A stretch of 64,000 nt of DNA, from contig WIUZ02000003.1 of assembly GCA_015956445.1 (NCBI GenBank), forward strand, positions 992,001-1,056,000, in the 5' to 3' direction. The first letter of the stretch is position 1. Each line of letters starts with the position of its first letter. The translations under genes and the position numbers were made by a program. Under the pieces are notes generated by a model. That model ran no database searches. It was given only the letters and a program-made list of their open reading frames with translations, and was not told the origin of the DNA. Source of the stretch: Thelephora terrestris. Taxonomy: Eukaryota; Basidiomycota; Agaricomycetes; Thelephorales; Thelephoraceae. Of the stretch, positions 11,968-24,301 are shown piece after piece.

Positions 11968-14015
11968 AGGCCAATCTGTATCCTTCGTTCTTCCTTACGT
12001 AGGCGTGATTGCTACGCGGACAGCACTAATAGAAGAGATTCACGGAAGCACGTCGAAAAGTGACTGCGTTTGAGCTTGGACATTCGCGAGTTTGGTCACG
12101 TACCAAGCCATAAGACAACCACAGGCTCGAGTCAACCGAGTTCCGGATGTTACCCTCTGATTTGCACATGAATATGATCCTCATTCACGAGCACAACTTC
12201 CACTCCTAGTGGACGATTTTTGACGGAGTTTCCGAATGCCATACAAGATTAAGCGCAGAGTGGATACGAGTCACCCCAGATTTCCCAAGGAAGGTCTGCA
12301 TCGCGTTCATAATCAATGCACCTCGTCAACTGCCGAGGTTCCTTGCGGGTCAAGAGTTCAGGGATCTTGGCAGCCGAGGGAGTGTTAATTGTTGGGAGGC
12401 TCTAGCCATTATTCCCGGGAGGAAATTGAACGCTGCAGTGGGGAACGACCGGCCAAGGCCAGGGGGAAGGCGTGCCAGGTGGAATCTCAACGGCCGCCAC
12501 GCCCCATCGCTAATATAGCCCACATAGCTGGAAGGGATCGATACACTGTGGACGCAAGTGCGCCTTGGGTTGGATATTTTTCTCTGGTTTTAACAAGGGA
12601 ACCACCTTTCGCGGAGGGAGCGGAACACTGGTCGCAATGCGCGCTTCTCGGTCTCCATGCGAGATGCTGGGAGAGATGAGGTTAGCCCTTGAGAGTACCT
12701 TGTCGCGTCCACCCTCATAATACGTGGTCCGTATACCGCATTGGTCCGTACAAGAGGCGGAGGCCCTATCACCGCAAGATACAGCGATTGTGAGGTTTTG
12801 AATTCATCCACAATCCCTTGAGATGGTATGAGTTTCCGGTGACCTTGTCCTCAGTGTCCGTAAGTATCAACAATTTTTCGCGACGGGAACCAACCTTTGA
12901 CTTATAAATGTGCCGCAGTCTTTTTTCATGCGAGTAACTGAATTGCGGCAATTCCAGCGGGGCTAAAGGACAGCCAGGCCGATTCCGTATGGGTCTGCAC
13001 CTTCACTAGAGCGGTGGAGATATTGTGAAGTCTTTTGTTAACAGAAATATGCTAGATTGTGACAGCGGTGCTATCGGAGACTTACTTTGCAGGATGTGGT
13101 TCGACTCACTGGGCCCTCCTCTAAATTCCACGACGGTTGGAAATTTCAGATGAAAAGCCGAGAGGCAAAAATAATCTACACAGATCTCATCGTTCCTAAA
13201 CACGCGCGCGCCTGGGGAAATGTAAAAGTTTACGGAAGCGATGATCGGTCAAAAGGTACACACAAGATTCTCGGAAGATGGCAGCTGAAGCGCTGACCAC
13301 TCAAACTCCAGCCCAGACCAACGTCTTTCTCCATTGGGCGGAGACAGTCATCGTAACACCTAGTTCCTACTGGGTCATCGAGTTGGTTGTAGATTTGAGG
13401 GTGGGCAAGAGTGGATTGATTCCCGGACCAATAGTACCACCACATGCGGCTCGTTTGGCCGATGGAGGCAGTGGGCAGAGGGCTTGGAAGATACCCAGAT
13501 AATAGCTGGGGTCATTCGCAGAATTTTACAGGATACGCACCTATTAGGTTCCTTCGAGGGGGTCTTTGCGTAAGATTATGGTAAGAGTCACATCAATAGA
13601 GACTTTCCCTCATAAAATTTGCCCTGGGTGACGCATGACGTCAGCATCAGACGCCTAGTGCCACACCAGGTTCCTCGGCGTAGCTCTCCCCTGCATTGGG
13701 ACCCCACCAGAAGAATCATAACACACCCCTGGTAGCGACACACGAAAAGATTGCTGGGGGTTCACGCACAACCCGGCCGATGCCGCGATGCCGGGCCCAA
13801 ACCAACAAAATTTCTACGGAAAACGCCGAACAGTCCACATCTTCGAAAACGCCTGGTCGACCTGGAGCTCATATGAGTTCATTCAACGCAAAATGTGGCA
13901 GGAACGCGTTTCTCTCGAGGTTGTTTCAATTCTCAAACTAGCACACGTTGAAGCCGAAGCCTTGAGGTCGCGATAATGCCCCGAAAACGCGTGTTAGGTT
14001 TGGGTACTGCCCTCC
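11968..14015. other. Intergenic with repeat, no recognisable gene
   Basis: Contains the second copy of the dispersed repeat (12586-13020). Short open frames at 13087-13296 and 13788-13976 have no recognisable motifs or convincing splice context. Confidence 0.5.
12586..13020. repeat. Dispersed repeat, copy 2 (partner 5630-6210)
   Basis: Collinear, same-orientation matches to 5630-6210 over several blocks. This copy is shorter and has many single-base differences, so the duplication is older than the inverted repeat at 5305-6964. Confidence 0.75.
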
Positions 14016-16445
14016 ATGTCAGCCTCCCAAGTATTGCAGTATCTCTGTGCGCTGGACAAATCCTCACCGGAATTCTTGCGCTCGCTGTACACGTTCGTCC
14101 GGCTAGATGAGAAGGGGGAGTATTCGCACGGTTTGCAAGAACTCGAATCAGCTCGGCTGGTCAAATTTTTGGATGAGGTACGATAATCATTGTGCGACCC
14201 CGTCCTGCTTTACTGAACCCTTGGTGGCCTTAGGCCCTAGACGTCGTTCCAGTAACCGACGTGTTGTTCCGACGCTGTCTTCGCCGGTTACGCCTGACCT
14301 GTGGTCACCACAACGTGTGCCACCATCCCACATCATGCGCGAAGGGCTGAAGAAAGTTAACAACGACCCTGTCGCGGGCGGCGGGTTTGCCGACGTGTGG
14401 GAAGGAATGTACGAAGGGAGAACGGTGTGCGTCAAAGTATTGAGGATTGAGGATTGAAAACAAGAACAAGAAGTCAACCGAACAGAAGAAAGCATTGGCT
14501 GTATGTGATATTCGTGGCCTTCTCATGTATTCCACGCCAACTGATACTGCTGTAAGCCTTTCTACGGGGAAGCAGTTGTCTGGAAGAGACTGAGCCACCC
14601 AAATGTCATCCGTTTCTTGGGAGTCACGACGACGCCTTTGCAAATAGTGTCAGAGTGGATGCCTAACGGTACCTTGCCGACATACGTGAATGCCAACTCC
14701 TCCGTTGACCGCATAGGCCTTGTGCGTGAGCAATCACTCCGCGTTTTCTACTAAACTGATCTCCCCTAGTTATTGGACGTGGCCGAGGGACTCAACTACC
14801 TCCATTCCTGCCACACGCTTCACGGAGATCTAAAGGGTGTAAGTTTTGTATTCAAGAGAAGTCGTTACTAAGGAACTTACTGACGGTTTTCAAAAGCCGA
14901 ATATTCTCGTAGATGGTCATGGACACGCGCGTGTCTCTGACTTCGGGCTTGCGTCGGTTGCCTACGGCAAATACTCCTCGGGCCTCAGGTCTGACAAAGG
15001 CCGGACAGTGCGATGGTCTGCGCCAGAAGTCCTGTTTGGAACCGTGTCGGCAAGCAAACAAGCGGATGTGTTTGCATTTGGAATGGTCGTGGTTGAGGTA
15101 TGCATCATCTTTTGTTGTGAAAAATACGGTACGAGCCGTCCAGTACTGACTGCCCCTGTCGTTTGTCTCCTGTAGGTGTTCACAGGAAATGTCCCGTTCT
15201 ACGACATAATCTCCACCCTGGTTTCCTATAAAACCATGAACGGAGAACGCCCATCCCGTCCACGTAAAGCGGAAGCATTGGGCCTTTCGGATGCATTGTG
15301 GAAGATGACCGAGTCGTGTTGGGAACACGAAGCCAAAGACCGGTTGGGATCATCTGAAGTAGTTGACCTCCTGCGCGAGATGTGAGGTTCCCTTTTATTG
15401 TTCCCCTTCTGAAAGTTTCAGCGCTCATCTTGCAACGCTGTTGTATAGGTATGTAGCTTCTCCGAGTAATCCACTTTCCGATGCAATCAGGAGTACGCAA
15501 GAGTTGGCGGGGTCTAGTTACATGACTCCGGGGGCGGGCGCTGGACTGTCTCCAAAACTCCTTGACATCTTGCAGCATCGCGAACCGAATAAACCTGAAC
15601 TAGGCGACACGACTCCCACAAACAGCTTCCACGAGAAGCTAGCAATAGCTGTAGTTGACCAGACCCAGTACCCAGCCGACGGGACGACGCAGAAGTCGGG
15701 TGGAACAGACCAAGGCCAAAATGGCCACCCTTTTACACTACCCTTCAGGTCTGGGACCCTCAACACCGTCAGAAGCGATAGCCCTGGACTGTCGCCAAGC
15801 GAACCCTGGCCAATGATTCAAATAACCTCATATCAGCAAACCCCGGACCAAGTCCCTGAACCCTCAGACACTGCCCAGAACCCGCCAGAATCGCCGCTCG
15901 TCATCCCGGAAATAGCAATACATCCGCTCAATTCGTTCTCGGACCCTCTGAGCCCTGGGATCACAGGTGGTGCGGATCTAGGTGCGGGGAAGCCCGGATC
16001 GCAGTTGTTCATCATATGGTCAAAAGTTCGATGGACTTCACCGGGGGAATTCTACAGTTTCTCCTGAGAAGCCTAGGCTCGGGATAGTTAGCCCTGGCCT
16101 CGGAGTGATGGGGCGGACCCCGAGTCGAAGCAGCAGTATTAGAAAAGGTGGGAGTGCTGCCCCATGATACGATCAAGCTTTCAACTAACTTGACCCATAG
16201 CCATTCGTACGGGTTTGGGGGGACTGCTGGGCGCCATTGGACTGGGTGGTGGGAACTCCAGGCCTTCGACGCGAGCGACCACGCCCACCGCAGATCGAGG
16301 AGATGATTCAAAGTTCGAGGATGATAGAGGGCCCGGGATTTTGGATACACCCCCACAAAAAACTGGTGATACCAAGAAGGGAACCGGTAGGTGGGGACGC
16401 GTTCGTGGTGTGGCCAAGGTTGTGGGACTCCGCAAGCGTATTTGA
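14016..16445 (+). pseudogene. TKL-type protein kinase copy 2, nine exons, lesion in exon 2
   Basis: Exons: 14016-14177, 14234-14500, 14557-14721, 14770-14838, 14897-15097, 15176-15381, 15449-15981, 16058-16147, 16201-16445, all with good splice sites. Motifs: GGGFADVWEG, VCVKVL, EAVVWKRL, HGDLKG, DFGLASV, APEVL, a long Ser/Pro tail ending WGRVRGVAKVVGLRK. Compared with copy 1, exon 2 has lost one base near 14310-14330 and gained a 7-base tandem duplication (GGATTGA) at about 14444-14457. The two shifts cancel, but the glycine loop and VAIK lysine lie in the wrong frame between them and a stop is met. All other exons are open, so inactivation is recent or a sequencing error is involved. Confidence 0.8.
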
Positions 16446-17922
16446 GCCCATTTCGTTGATGCCAAGGAGAAGCAGAAGCGAGCGCTGTTTCGTTTGTTAC
16501 CAGTACTTTCAGGATGCGTATGGTTTATCTGCGAATGATTTTTAAAGGCGTCTTTGAAACTGATCCCCGGGAGGGCCTCAATTTGTCACTGCGTGCGGTC
16601 GCTAAGCAGCAGCTTGAAGTGCCTCCAACATGGGATAAAGTCCCGGGAACCGTATTTTGTGTGCTAGCCTATCATGCGAGATCTGCCCATGTTTCACAAT
16701 GCAAGTTGCGAGGTTCGGCCGTGAAGCTTAAGGTGTTGTCAGCAGGTGCGGTTCTCCGGATTTGCCGTATGCGCATCAATCTTCTGGTATAGAGATTAAG
16801 GTCAATTGGGTCCTCTTACTTCGGACACATTTTCTATGGAACACGGTCTCAATCTGAACAACTCGGATGGCCATCGTCGTTGAGGTGTCTGCCACGAAGC
16901 TCGCCCCGCTGTTGTGTATCAAATTTTCAGGTCTTTGAAATTTCTGTATCTAGAATCCGTAAACATACATTTCAGCAATCTAAGCAACTACCAATCTAAG
17001 CAACTACCGGGATAAGACCATTACGAGAGGAGACATAGGAATCAAAGGTAAATGTACAAAAAGTTCGTCGTAAAGTACTGGGCATGTCCCGCGAAGGCCT
17101 CCAGGGTCAACTTGGAGGTACCCCCCCTGATCAGATTTGGCTCCAAATAAGACAGAGGGGTTTTATCGTGCAGAATCGTGACAGATCGAAGGGAACCCAA
17201 AGAAGGCTAAAACCCAAGAACAGAAAATTGCGCTATAAGACATGTCAGGTGAGGTTTGATACGGAATTCGGCGATTCCATTTGTTGTTATCCAGTGCCGG
17301 CGCCGTCATAGACAACCCCCCGGGCCTCAGGGTCACACCGTCTCCGATCAACCGGTGACGGCGATAATTGTACACGAATGTCCAAACCGCGAGAAAAGTG
17401 TTCAGGAACAATGGCTCTCGTGATTAGCCGCAGAAAACAAATCCTGAAAAGGAATAGTGTCAGCCAGGTGGTCAAAAAATGGAAGAGACACTGTGTACTT
17501 GTTAATCGGCACCAGAACCCGTGTTTCTTCGCAGCGGGCCGAGGCTCCGGTTGAGGTTGACTTTGTATTGAGGCGGCTTTCAGAGGCATTGCAGGTAAGA
17601 ATCGGATCTCATTGGTAGAATAGGGCACGAGCGGAACGTACCGGGCTCATTGTTCTCACGTGAACTCAGCGCTTCTGGCGCGCTAACATTTTCGCTATCA
17701 AGGGAGACACTGGTGTGGCGCTCGTCTCTGTGGACGCTTTCGGGTGGTTCAGCTCCTGCGAGTCGATCCGTATTAGCTCGACGACCAATAATACGAGAGG
17801 CGACCCGGATACCGGCGTCTCGCCGTTGCCTGAATGGGGGGTTCCTGGGGGCTCGGTTGTGCGAAGGAGAGCTGGTGGCTGAGTGAAATTGAACGGCTGA
17901 TGCACGATGGTCACTTCCGAAT
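16446..17922. other. Intergenic; possible 3' extension of the minus-strand kinase
   Basis: No supported gene on plus. On minus, 17963-17580 and 17585-17290 are open. With GTACGT at about 17643 and an AAAG acceptor at about 17582 they could extend the kinase at 17923-19300 by a Pro/Ser tail plus one hydrophobic stretch (about 17504-17440: CLFHFLTTWLTLFLF). The required connecting intron would be only about 34 nt, so this is unproven. Confidence 0.35.
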
Positions 17923-19300
17923 CTACTCACGAGAAGAAGTATCGTTTCTGCCACCTCGAGCACCTACACCCTTGCGAGTAACCCTTCTACTTCCATCGAT
18001 TGATTTCAGTTCTGAGAGAACTTGATCTGCGGACGGGCGGCCCGACGGCTCCCGATTCCAACACCACTGGGTCAATTTCCAGAAGGCGTCCGTGAAATTG
18101 GCATGACAAGGTCGCTCAGGGATTTTCCCATCCGGGGCATTAAGGGCAATCTCCGGGGACTTGCATCCAACGAAGGGAGGTTTGCCGGTAAAAACCTAGA
18201 TGAACGGGTAAGATAGCTAAGATATAACAAATCTACCACCACCCACCTCGATCACGACCATTCCAAAAGAAAAGACGTCCGACTCCTTACTGGCAGGCTG
18301 GTGGCCTCGGAAGAGTTCCGGCGCACACCATCGAGTACTATGGCAGTCTTTGTCGGGAGTGGGAGTACCCCTGTGTGGATCTGGGTTTTGAACGGAGGCT
18401 GCGACACCGAAATCCGTGATTCGCGCGTTGCCTGATCCGTCTACCATTATTTTCGGCTGTGATCGCACCTGTAAGTGAAGACATAATCGAGGTAGGTAAC
18501 AGAACTCACTCCTTTAAGATCCCCGTGTATTACATCACGCGAGTGAAGATACGAGAGGCCTGCAGCGACACCAAGTAGCTGGGGAAAGTTTAAGGTCGTA
18601 CACCGAGCGACTGGAACTTGGCTCACAAGCTTGGTCAAGTCCGCGTTCGGGTTATTCTTCACATACTCCCGTAGTTCCCCCCCCCGGGCATCCATTCGGA
18701 CACAAGTTGGAAATGTTCGAATGTGACACCAAAGAAGGGCACAATATTCGGGTGGTCCAAGTGCTTCCAGACCACGGCCTCACTACAAAACGACTAGAGA
18801 ACTCGTTCATCAGCAAAAACTTAACCAGAAGTTGGATCGATGACTTGCCTGTGTAACCTTGTCCGCATCATCGGTGGCGCATCTTCGAATCTTTTTTATG
18901 CAAACCTTCGTGCCAGTGCCGACATTCCCTTCGAATATATCACCGAATCCGCCATGCGCGACCGGATGCTCGCTTGTGAACGATAGAGCCCCAGAAAGGT
19001 GGTAGGACTGAGGGAGAGTCCCCCGCACGCCGTATATTTTCCGCAGGGCCAGAAACCACTTTCCGAATGGCTGACCCCAACGATCGAGCTGGCTTAACCC
19101 CTGGGACACGGGATGAATAACGTTATGCCAACGCTGAGAGTAAAAAGCCTCACGTCTTCTAGGTTGTTCGATACCCTCACCGATTCTTCCTCTAAAAGGG
19201 CCTGAATGGACTTTACACCTTCTCCGCGTAGCAGATAGTCAAACTGCTCCGAAAAACGAGCGGGGTACCGATGGTTATCATGCAGACGCCTTTGGGCCAT
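17923..19300 (-). CDS. TKL-type protein kinase, six exons, with poly-G frameshift
   Basis: Exons (minus): 19300-19154, 19100-18849, 18793-18627, 18578-18510, 18456-18247, 18195-17923. Motifs: glycine loop AHGGFGDIFEG, lysine in VCIKKI, EAVVWKHL, HGDLKG, DFGVAASV, CAPELF, C-lobe PSGRPSADQVL. Two oddities. Intron 2 has a GC donor (CAG/GCAAGT). Exon 3 contains nine consecutive G at 18677-18685, where seven or ten would keep the frame, so the product stops early unless this is a sequence error. The end at TAG 17923 is the simplest model; a longer spliced tail is possible. It is more diverged from the other loci than they are from each other. Expected cytosolic Ser/Thr-type kinase if intact. Confidence 0.7.
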
Positions 19301-20725
19301 GGTTTGGGCCTGGAGGGGTGTCCAAGGCAGAAAACTGCCGCGGATAGGCTAACTGGATTGGACTGCGGGGGGCATATATGGACTGATGGTAGCTTAACAC
19401 TGCCACAAAGATTGTTATGAAAGGCTATCCGCCTCGGAGTTTTCAAAGCAGCTGTCAATAGTGTAAGAAGGGTATGAAGAAGGTGCGGGAACAAGGAACA
19501 TACCTTATTGGCGTAATCCCACTGCATCCCCGGTGCGTGTCCTCGGCGACTTCTGCAGCGCGAACACGGGGGGTAGCACTGCCGCCATCAAATTACCGAC
19601 TTCTTCCATCTAAAGTAATCGCCAGGCCTGCTGGATAATGATGGTCTCATTTAAATGGCCGCTCGAGCCCGCCGCCGTGTGCAAACCTGACCAAGTTTCA
19701 TGCGGTGCGGCTGTTTCGGTACAATGCCAAAGCGGAGTGTTCTGGGCGATTTTCATAGTAGCTAAGCTACTCCACCCTGAAGAGGTCAGGATATCGTTGG
19801 GTCCCCTGAACAGCCACCACCGCACCCAACCAGGATTAGCAACGCCACGCAATACCAGATGTTGAAGATGATGACATCCTCGGAGATTGGAGGCTTAGGT
19901 TGTCCCAATGTCTAGCTATTCAGAGGGAAGGTGTTCGCGGACGATCCAACTTTAAGCTTCCGCATTGTGGTCAAGCTGTCCACCTCCGCTTTTCACGTGT
20001 GCGAGTAGCGTCCGACGTCACGTATCAAGGCCTGGGGGAACATGGTCAGTCATCCCAAGAACAAAAAAAGCGCGAGGCGGATGTGTCACCTGTTTGACAT
20101 TCCCGGAGTCGAGAGCCACAGCTTCAATGACGGAGGAAAGAGTGAAGTTGCGATGATGAAATCATGAACTTCTGATCCGGGAACGATCATCCCCGGCATT
20201 TGCAAGAGTGGCCTGACGCGCATGCGGATCACGTTCGGAGAGGGGGCCTCCTTTCCTCCGTTGAGCCCACACATCACGTAGCTTGGCCATAGGATCTCGC
20301 ACAATCAATTTCGACAGTACGCCTGTGAGTGTGAGCGAGACTTTATTCTTCATTTAACGGTCTATAAAGGAATGCTGAAGCCAGTCGCAACTCATAATCC
20401 TGAATGTGATTTGATGCGTTGATGCTCTATACTCAAATTGCACAGGTCCCAACGTGGCCGAATGAAGGCCCACAGCCAAAGGGGTCCATCTCACCTTTAC
20501 GCTCGACTCCGCACAAAACGTGACGCGTTTTTCGAGCGAGCACAAACCGAACCTGCAGAACCGAACTTCGAACCGACGCTCGACTTCATACTTCACGATT
20601 ACACAAATAACAATAAAACACAGGAAATACAGCGATGCTTCTACAAACAAACAGACAGTGCGGGAATTTTTCTCCGTGAATCGAGGTCCTAGCCCTCGAC
20701 AGCAAAAACCGTGAGGTGATCGAAC
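19301..20725. other. Intergenic, no recognisable gene
   Basis: Short open frames only. The left part is upstream of the minus-strand kinase; the right part (about 20350-20725) is the expected 3' UTR of the glycogen phosphorylase gene. Confidence 0.5.
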
Positions 20726-23700
20726 CTACTCGACCTTGAGAGGCTCGATCGACCAATACTCTTCCGCGTAGTCTAAGATAGCCCTATCGGAACTGAACTT
20801 GCCCATCTTTGCGCAAGTGATGATGCTCTTCTTCAGCCACGTGGTCTGATTCAAGTATGCCTCGTCGACCAACTTGAGAGCGTCAATGTAGGACTGGAAG
20901 TCTTCTGTCAGGAGATAGTGATCGTGGTGACGGACGGTGTTCAACAACCTATAGGGCGATTCGGCCACAATTTAGTCTCATCGAGGGAGTTGGGGACAAG
21001 ACACGTACGGCTCGTAAGTTTGGCCATCTCCGAATTTTCCAGCGGAGATCTCGTTCAGTACATGAGCGAGGGCGGGGCACTTCTGCTCGATAGGAACGGG
21101 GTGGTAGGTGTGTTGGTATCGGAGGTCCTCCACCGCCTCGGTCAAGTGTCCGAAGAAGACTACACGAAACCAATGAATCGCCGTTCCACCAGGAAACGCG
21201 AGGCGGGCTAGATTACTCACAGACGTTTTCCTCTCCGATCTCCTCACCAATCTCAATGTTTGCACCATCAACGGTTCCAACCAACAGTCCACCGTTCAAG
21301 CAGAACTTCATATTCGAAGTTCCACTGGCCTCGGTACCGGCGGTAGAGATGTGCTGAGAGATGTTGCTTGCAGGAACCAACAACTCGGCGAGAGACACCG
21401 AGTAGTCAGGAAGGAAGTAGACCTCCAGATAATCCTTGGTGTCTGGATCCGCATTGACGACTCGAGCGACGTTGACTATGAGCCTGATCACCAGTTTGGC
21501 AATGTAATAACCTGGAGCAGCCTTTCCGGCGAAGAACACGACGCGGGGGTTGGCCTTCTTGCGCTCCTCGGGGGTCATGGCTTTGAGGGTGAAGTATCGC
21601 TACGCAGCCAAGTCAGCGCGCTCGTCATATAAGCGGCCGTGTAGTCTATACTCACGTGGATGACCCCGAAGATGTTCAAAGTTTGGCGCTAAAATCCGCC
21701 GTGAGCAGCCGTACCACCACAGGAGCGATTCGGAAACCTCAACGCACCTTGTACTCGTGCAACCTCTTTACCTGCACGTCGAACATCGCCTTCGCATTGA
21801 CCTTGACCCCGAGGGTTGCCTCGACGTACTGAGCCAACCTCTCCTTGTTCGTCTGTTTGACAGCGGCCCACTTCTTCTGGAATTGTGGATCATCGGCGTA
21901 CTTGATGAGGCCCTCAAGTTTCTTGAGATCCTTCAGCCACTCGGACTTGGGAATCTTGAGAGTCTCGGTGATGAGGGCGGAGAGACCAGGATTGCACTGA
22001 TCGAGCCAACGACGGGGGGTCACTGAGGTCACAGTTTAGGGTCACGCGACGTCGTCACCATCAAGATACTTACCTCCATTTGTAACGTTTCCAAACTTGC
22101 TGATTCCGTAGAATTCGACAAAGTCCTTGCAGATGGTGGCTTTCAAGAGCTGGGAGTGAAGTTCGGCGACACCATTGACCTTACGAGAGCCTGGGAGTTC
22201 AATGCAGTCAGCCCGACGGCATAGAATGAGGAGAGGGTGAAACGTACCGATGATGGCCAGGTATGCCATGCGGATTTGTTTGGGGAAACCTTCCTCGATC
22301 AAAGACATGCGGGAGAGCCTTTCCCTGTCGCCGGGGAACTTCTTCTCAACGGATTGCAAGAAAGTCCTTAAACAACAATATCAGCGAGGCGCAAGCTCCA
22401 GCACCTCGTTAGACTTACATATTCTGTAGAAAATGATAATTAGGAACCTTCCATCACGAGTGATAAAATGTATGAACTCACGATATCGTAGATGATCTGC
22501 AAGTGCCTCGGGAGCAAGTGTTCGAACAGTGGAACGGGCCACTTCTCGAGAGCTTCGGGAAGGACAGTGTGGTTGGTGAAGAAGAATGTGTTGGTGACGA
22601 TATCCCATGCACTGTTCCACGGAACCTCCTCCTCATCAACGAGGATACGCATCAGTTCTGGGATAGCGAGGGTGGGGTGGGTGTCGTTGAGTTGGATGGC
22701 AGCATCTGGTAACGGATCAAACTCTGAGAACATAGGACGGACGATCGACTCACAATCGGGTAAAGCAGAGAATGGCTTTTCGAGACTCTTGAACCTTCTG
22801 ATGATATCGGCCAGACTCGCAGCGGTCCAGAAATATTGCTGTTTTAAACGTAATTCTTTACCGACTGGGAACGCGCGCGGGAGAAGTGATCGGGAGCGGC
22901 GTGGTCAGGAACAAGGTTTGGGAGGTAAATCACGGAAGCCATCACTCACAAGTGGTGTTGTCATTGGGATACAAGACGCTGGTGATCGCTTCGGCACTGT
23001 TGGAAGCTTCGACAGCTCGCTCGTAATCTCCGGCTGGCGAGGGATAATTGAACGAGGAAATGATGCAACGAAAGCGGAAGCGGATAGGATATCAGTGACG
23101 TGATCAGAAAAGGAGAAGACGATGGAAGGTATCTGACCATTGAAACTCTGGAGGTCAAACCCACGCTTTGGCTTGCTCTCCCAAAGGCGAAGGTTGTTGG
23201 TGTTCTTGGTTCCGTAACCTAAAGCGATAGGCGATTAAACTTCAAGAAGACGAGCTTTGAGGCAGTAAATTACCAGGGATCATCACGTCGTAGGCCAAAG
23301 CCAGAACCTCTTGTCCTCCGCTCCAGACGGCTCTTCCATCGGCAGTCCTCTCAGCCTGTCCGTAAAACCTGATCTCATATTGGACATCGTAACGTGGGAT
23401 CTCGAACGGGTTGAGATGCTCCAACCAGGGATCAGGGGCCTCGAGCTGGCTGCCGTCGGGGGCTATCAATTGCTGGAAGATACCGTACTTGTACCTGAGG
23501 GAGTACCCCCAGACAGGCAACTCCTGAGATGAGGAAGAATCCAAGTAGCACGCAGCCAGACGACCGAGACCGCCGTTTCCGAGAGCCGCGTCACGTTCTT
23601 GTGTAAGGAGGTCCTCGAGGTTGAAACCGAGCTTGCCGACACCCTCGTGGTACTGATCTTTCAAGCCAAGGTTGAGGAGGGCGTTATCGAAGGTACGACC

Positions 23701-24246
23701 CATCAAATACTCGATACAGAGGTAGTAGGCACGCTTCGGTTGCTTGCGAGTGTATGCGAGCTGAGTCTCATTCCAGTTCAACTGTGCAAAGTGAGTGACC
23801 TTTCATCGTGGTGAAAATCGATTCAACGTACCAACATGTTGTCCTTAGCGGACAACGCTGTAGCTTGGTATGCGCCGAGGTCGTCAAGGTTGTAAGCCTG
23901 TCGGGATAAGGAGGTCTGCACATGGTGGACGATAGACTTTGTGATCGAAGGGACGTCTGGGTGTTAAGATCGGTAAATCACGGAAAGATACAGAAGACGA
24001 CCTTGATCCCAGTTTAGGAATGCCTACCGTCGTCAGCGGCCCTTAGACCGTCTTTCCACACCTTTTCGTCTCCCCGCGGCCACTTTTCTTTTCCTGTTTC
24101 GTCGACATCCGGAAAGTAACCTGATGCGGAGTCAGATTTGCCGGCGACAGTGTCATAAACAAACGGCGTAGCATACCGGTGAGGGACCTGATGTGTTTCC
24201 TGGCGCGAGCCTTTCCGATAGAACCAGTATCAATGATAGAGGTCAT
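20726..24246 (-). CDS. GPH1: Glycogen phosphorylase, 16 exons, 865 aa
   Basis: Releases glucose-1-phosphate from glycogen in the cytosol, using pyridoxal phosphate. Exons (minus): 24246-24177, 24120-24028, 23956-23832, 23781-23274, 23218-23138, 23033-22950, 22864-22754, 22705-22482, 22423-22419, 22366-22248, 22190-22074, 22022-21748, 21688-21656, 21599-21221, 21159-21009, 20948-20726; phases add up to 2598 nt. Family signatures: [87 protein letters not shown], and the cofactor-lysine motif [10 protein letters not shown]. Length equals full-length fungal enzymes. Exon 9 is only 5 nt and exon 13 only 33 nt. No mitochondrial or signal peptide. Regulation by phosphorylation near the N-terminus is known for yeast Gph1 but not visible here. 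Confidence 0.96.
22419..22423 (-). other. GPH1: 5-nt microexon of the glycogen phosphorylase gene
   Basis: AATAT is flanked by TTTTCTACAG upstream and GTAAGT downstream (minus strand). The preceding exon ends phase 0 after Ile-Tyr-Asp-Ile and the following exon only reads in the family frame ([13 protein letters not shown]) if exactly 2 nt modulo 3 are supplied. The microexon gives Asn-Met at the position where the family has Asn plus a hydrophobic residue. Confidence 0.88.
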
Positions 24247-24294
24247 GGTACTAAAGGGAAAGGTGAGAACGATAAAAGAGAGGGGAAGACGCGG

Positions 24295-24301
24295 CTTTAT
24301 A
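24295..24301 (-). promoter_or_regulatory. GPH1: TATA box of the glycogen phosphorylase gene
   Basis: TATAAAG on the minus strand, 49 bp upstream of the ATG at 24246, followed by a pyrimidine-rich stretch. A CCCCT (STRE-like) motif lies in between. Both are sequence matches only. Confidence 0.5.
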
